NCBI GenBank assembly: GCA_027627225.1
Contig: CM051032.1
Location: 63,118,637 to 63,182,636, forward strand
Direction of reading: 5' to 3'
Length of the DNA stretch: 64,000 nucleotides
Origin: Congeria kusceri
Taxonomy: Eukaryota > Mollusca > Bivalvia > Myida > Dreissenidae
The translations under genes were made by a program, and so were the position numbers. The notes below the pieces were generated by a model. That model ran no database searches. It saw only the letters and a program-made list of their open reading frames with translations, and was not told where the DNA came from. Within the stretch, counting starts at the first letter, position 1; each line of letters starts with the position of its first letter. Shown here in pieces: positions 61,801 to 64,000 of the stretch.

Positions 61801-63565
61801 ATCTGCCTCAGTTCGGACACTGTTTGAAAAATGTCGACAATCTTTTCCTCATTTGCCTGACGTATCACACAATCCAGAACTATGAATGTGCCAGTGTTAC
61901 CAATGCCTGTACTGTAATACAATTGACACTCATTTTACATACACATTTTATTTAAAACCAAAACAACATATAGATTAAAATCTAGTAAGGCACTGTCACA
62001 TTTAAAATAAATGACTCATGCACTAACATATAACATAACAATCTTATTAAATATAAACACAGCGAAACTCCAGTTTCGACAGCAGGAGAGAACTCTTATT
62101 AGCAGCCCGTTGTCATTTATTTATGGCAAGAGACCAATTGCCAAAGACAATACACAGGACATCACAAAAACACATAACAAACACAAAACACACATGAATA
62201 AAACTGGGATCACCGCCTTGGAACGGTCAATGCTAAGCATTGGGGGTTTAAACCGGTTTATGTGCGCACGAACCTCACACTTGGCCATGGATTATTCACA
62301 AAACATGTACGTGTAAATAAGAAATAACCTCATAGCATCGCAATTCAAATTAAACAGCAATTAAAGAGAATATTATTCAATTTATTTACCATTTAATTAC
62401 TCAATGGCTAGATGCAAACCAGAGCAGCAGAATTGCAACTTTCTGAGGCACGATGAAATGACACCAGTTGGATGCTACTACACTATCCGCTGACGTTAGG
62501 GTTTGACTTAAATAATATTTAATAATAAAATAATAACATTTGTATTGCAATGCTAATGGAATTACCTGCAATGGACCAGAATTGGACCGTTCATTTCTGA
62601 CGGGTCTTCCATTACTCTTTCTCGAAACGCTAGTAGCTCCCTGGGATCTTCAGGAACCCCAGAGTCGGGCCAGAAGGTGAAATGGTACAGAGTAAAATCT
62701 TTGACTTCGTTGGTTACTTTCTGCATTGGCCAGGAATTCGTATAGCACTGTAATACAAAGTAAGTGTTGGTTATAAGATATAATACATACTATTGTATTT
62801 TCAGATTGGTTTGATTATCCACAATGATTGCAAAATTATGTATTCTGTTATCATAGATTCTGATTAAATTGTTAAAAGAGACTGAAATAAACTGGGCTCG
62901 TTCACCAACCCATTCTTAGACTTAAGAATAAAGAATAGACTTAGACTCAAGAAATAATACTTGTGCGTTTGTAAATATGCCAGGTTCCAATGATGCTTAT
63001 GTCATTTATACATCATTCTAAATAAAGGATGCTAAAATTGTCGTTGGTGAATACCAAATACAATTCAACTAACAGCCTTTTTAGAACAGAACAGTTTCAA
63101 GAATATTCTTTATTCTAAAGTATTAAGACTAAGAATCGGTTGGCGAATAAGCCGAGCTCAATTGCATACTTACAGTTAAAGGGAGTGAACCTATATGAAG
63201 GGAATGAACCTATATAAAGGGAGTGAACCTATATAAAGGGAGTGAACCTATATAAAGGGAGAAAACCTATATAAAGGGAGTGAACCTATATAAAGGGAGT
63301 GAACCTATATAAAGGGAGTGAACCAATATAAAGGGAGTGAACCTATATAAAATGAATGCAACAATCCGGATAATAATGTATGCAACTGAGTTTACAATTA
63401 TATATTCATTGGTATTTAAAGATTGGTAATGCTCACCTGTACTGCACGTAGATGACGTATGACGTAGTTCTTACATTGTTCCTCTGATGTCAACATGACC
63501 AGACAGTTCCCAAATGTCACCTGTTCATATATCGCATGTCCAGGCCAGAAGCAAACGCACGAAGT
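55746..63565 (-). CDS. RPTP-2: paralogous receptor-type PTP, probable pseudophosphatase (gene span, 5' part outside window)
   Basis: Ten minus-strand exons correspond one to one with the last ten exons of RPTP-1, in the same phases. Lengths are 129, 155, 136, 138, 162, 126, 120, 161, 136 and 72 nt against 123, 155, 136, 138, 174, 135, 126, 158, 136 and 78. They encode the C-terminal half of D1 and all of D2. The D1 WPD motif (FWPDSGVPEDP) and Cys are kept, but the signature reads HCSTGIGNTG, so the phosphate-binding Arg is Asn. D2 reads VNSKMNGVKRTG, with no Cys. Both domains should therefore be unable to hydrolyse phosphotyrosine; a substrate-trapping or scaffold role is an inference. Reading frames are open and splice sites mostly good, which argues against a simple dead pseudogene. 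The 5' half lies beyond position 64,000. Confidence 0.85.
55818..57092 (-). other. Last intron of RPTP-2
   Basis: Mostly AT-rich sequence holding the 26-bp minisatellite described separately; no exon seen. Confidence 0.6.
56059..56395 (+). repeat. 26-bp minisatellite, about 13 copies
   Basis: The unit is AAGGAACACAATGCCTTTAC followed by CACATG. Two units carry a CATTGTGTTTACAACATG variant, showing higher-order copying. Confidence 0.95.
57093..57228 (-). CDS. RPTP-2 exon W': D2 signature loop without catalytic Cys
   Basis: 136 nt, phase 2 in and 0 out, acceptor TTTACAAG (weak), donor TCCTTG|GTACGT. Completes M-N-G-V-K-R-T-G, then LFCVTSAVLERVIAEKKV and PGLINSL. It matches RPTP-1 exon W in length and phase. 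In contrast to RPTP-1, no duplicated copies of its end follow. Confidence 0.92.
57229..58523 (-). other. RPTP-2 intron between D2 exons
   Basis: AT-rich; contains the tRNA-like fragment near 58,036. No other feature supported. Confidence 0.5.
58036..58110 (+). ncRNA. tRNA-like fragment (Leu/Ser-type A and B boxes), probably SINE-derived or a pseudogene
   Basis: AATGGCCGAGTAGTTAGCGC resembles a type II tRNA A box, and GTAGGTTCAAGTCTC a B box, about 35 bases later. The acceptor and T stems do not pair properly, and no variable arm is convincing, so this is unlikely to be a functional tRNA. A SINE head is a reasonable alternative. Confidence 0.35.
58524..58684 (-). CDS. RPTP-2 exon V': D2 with HC replaced
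   Basis: 161 nt, phase 0 in and 2 out, acceptor ATTTATTTAG, donor AAAAT|GTATGT. Translation MEERKIQIRLFHFKGW then RPLMSFISQV and TETIIVNSK. The VHC of RPTP-1 is VNSK here: catalytic His and Cys are gone and one residue is added, which explains the 3 extra bases. Confidence 0.92.
59081..59200 (-). CDS. RPTP-2 exon U': D2, single copy at the array position
   Basis: 40 codons, phase 0-0, acceptor TTATTACAG, donor TCTCTG|GTAAGA. Ends [14 protein letters not shown] then GTAAGAAAGT, the same sequence that is repeated eight times in RPTP-1, but present once here. Confidence 0.93.
59862..59987 (-). CDS. RPTP-2 exon T': D2
   Basis: 42 codons, phase 0-0, acceptor TCCATTGCAG, donor GATGAT|GTGAGT. Translation TYNKKTRFLTTHLSRPHT, GFWRRVYDNHVHKIVIM and SSDD, matching RPTP-1 exon T. 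Confidence 0.92.
60292..60453 (-). CDS. RPTP-2 exon S': start of D2 (donor uncertain)
   Basis: Acceptor ACTTTTAG, phase 0. Translation VINELAPGALGD, ENNYSSAIPPEMSK and DNINAVLLA matches RPTP-1 exon S, with KNRY degraded to ENNY. The donor is doubtful: GTT|GTAAAA at 60,292 keeps phase 0 and adds two residues, while the better-looking GC|GTATGT at 60,299 would break the frame of the next exon. Confidence 0.8.
61114..61251 (-). CDS. RPTP-2 exon R': end of D1 and linker
   Basis: 46 codons, phase 0-0, acceptor GGTACTCAG, donor TATCAG|GTAAAA. Translation AQYEFLHHAVLEALAVNEAD, YYLSLLEN and KLKIQYQ. The Q-loop Gln is kept. The same TATCAG|GTAA junction exists as in RPTP-1, but without the 30-bp array. 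Confidence 0.94.
61252..61775. other. RPTP-2 intron, nothing recognised
   Basis: AT-rich with no array or repeat family recognised. Confidence 0.4.
61776..61911 (-). CDS. RPTP-2 exon Q': D1 signature with Arg to Asn
   Basis: 136 nt, phase 2 in and 0 out, acceptor TGTATTACAG, donor CCGAG|GTAAGT. With the last exon it reads HCSTGIGNTG instead of [10 protein letters not shown], then TFIVLDCVIRQANEEKIVDI. Loss of the Arg that binds the substrate phosphate should abolish turnover. Confidence 0.94.
61912..62565. other. RPTP-2 intron, nothing recognised
   Basis: AT-rich; plus-strand open frames here have no coding support. Confidence 0.4.
62566..62720 (-). CDS. RPTP-2 exon P': D1 WPD loop and HC
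   Basis: Phase 0 in and 2 out. Translation [25 protein letters not shown] and GPILVHC; donor TTGCAG|GTAATT. The acceptor CCAATGCAG at 62,721 was chosen because it gives exactly 155 nt as in RPTP-1. An upstream TATTACAG (62,751) would add ten residues and remains possible. Confidence 0.9.
62894..63158. mobile_element. MITE-like element with ~45-bp TIRs
   Basis: GGGCTCGTTCACCAACCCAT...AGAATAAAGAAT at the left pairs with ATTCTTTATTCT...GGTTGGCGAATAAGCCGAGCTC at the right. About 265 bp, inside an RPTP-2 intron. Confidence 0.7.
63178..63350 (+). repeat. 18-bp minisatellite, about 10 copies
   Basis: Unit AAGGGAGTGAACCTATAT, with one GAGAAAACC and one AACCAATAT variant. Confidence 0.95.
63437..63565 (-). 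CDS. RPTP-2 exon O': D1 (CxxFWP segment)
   Basis: 43 codons, phase 0-0, acceptor CTTTTTCAG, donor GTACAG|GTGAGC. Translation TSCVCFWPGHAIYEQVTFGN, LVMLTSEE and YVIRHLRAVQ, aligning with RPTP-1 exon O. It is the most upstream secure exon of this gene in the window. Confidence 0.9.
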
Positions 63566-64000
63566 CTGAAAAAGAAACACTTATGTAGACAGTATATTTC
63601 CAGTTAATTTTCCACTAATATACCTTATCATCTAGTTATAACCTGCATTAACTTTTATTTAAAGTATTTTACCTTGGAAAATGTTTCGACAAGGTCTATG
63701 AGGCAGGTAAGACAAAAAAGAATTAAATTTAAATAATTCATTTGGAATAGAAGGTCGTAAATATGTATTTCTATAACATGCTTAATATGAGCGCAGTTTG
63801 ATTCTCTGGTTTGGCGCAAAACAATTTATATATAAGAGTGCAAGTTTGAAACTTACACTAACATGCAACTAAATAGTCTAATAATCAAAAGAAAACACTG
63901 CCAAGGAAACAATTTCGCCTTTCTAGCACTCATACGTTATCTTAAATCGTATATCTTTCAGTGTATTCCTTTCGCCGAGATATTAATGCAAGTTTAGGCA
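63566..64000 (-). other. Upstream RPTP-2 intron; possible short exon near 63,672-63,740
   Basis: No clear equivalent of RPTP-1 exon N is present. On the minus strand an open stretch ends in LIDLVETFSK before GTAAAA (donor at 63,671), faintly like the TNLVEEMK end of exon N. Its upstream part (MNYLNLILFCLTC) does not match and could also read as a hydrophobic leader. Not resolved. Confidence 0.3.

Overview
The window is eukaryotic and intron-rich: AT-rich sequence, GT-AG introns, many interspersed repeats and minisatellites, no operons. The repeat families (a short palindromic GAGGC...GCCTC element and long 'AGCTCACCTGAGCAC' elements) together with a receptor phosphatase carrying lectin and EGF-like modules suggest a bivalve mollusc. 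From memory of the repeats I would guess a dreissenid mussel; I could not search this.

Two paralogous receptor-type protein tyrosine phosphatase (RPTP) genes lie tail to tail. RPTP-1 is on the plus strand. I could place 24 phase-consistent coding exons (8,647-46,259) and one further candidate upstream exon (6,385-6,571). Together the 24 exons encode about 1,625 residues. The order is an EGF-like module, a fucolectin/F5-8C-like domain, three single-exon EGF-like repeats, a very large 581-codon exon of EGF-like and furin-like Cys-rich repeats, one more Cys-rich exon, a transmembrane helix, a basic stop-transfer segment, a catalytically intact PTP domain D1 (WPD and [10 protein letters not shown]) and a degenerate D2 (HCMNGAERSG), ending in a Tyr-Ala-Asn-Leu tail. 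RPTP-2 is on the minus strand (63,565 down to 55,746) and its 5' part lies beyond the right edge. Its ten exons match RPTP-1 exons in order and almost in length, but D1 has lost the catalytic Arg and D2 has lost the catalytic Cys, so it looks like a pseudophosphatase.

The most unusual signal is in the 3' half of RPTP-1, where four splice junctions sit in tandem arrays made from the junction itself. The clearest is at 44,032-44,500. The last 14 codons of a D2 exon plus its 5' splice site are repeated as eight 57-bp units, all in frame, with no stop, and all with a GTAAGA donor, so the locus could splice D2 isoforms differing by 19-residue steps. The paralogue has one copy at the same junction.

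The rest is introns and intergenic DNA full of repeats: four main interspersed families (called A-D here), nested TIR transposons with recognisable target duplications at 28,922-30,712, a long GC-rich palindrome at 22,849-22,995, and minisatellites of 18 to 68 bp. No rRNA, functional tRNA, CRISPR array or other protein-coding gene was found.
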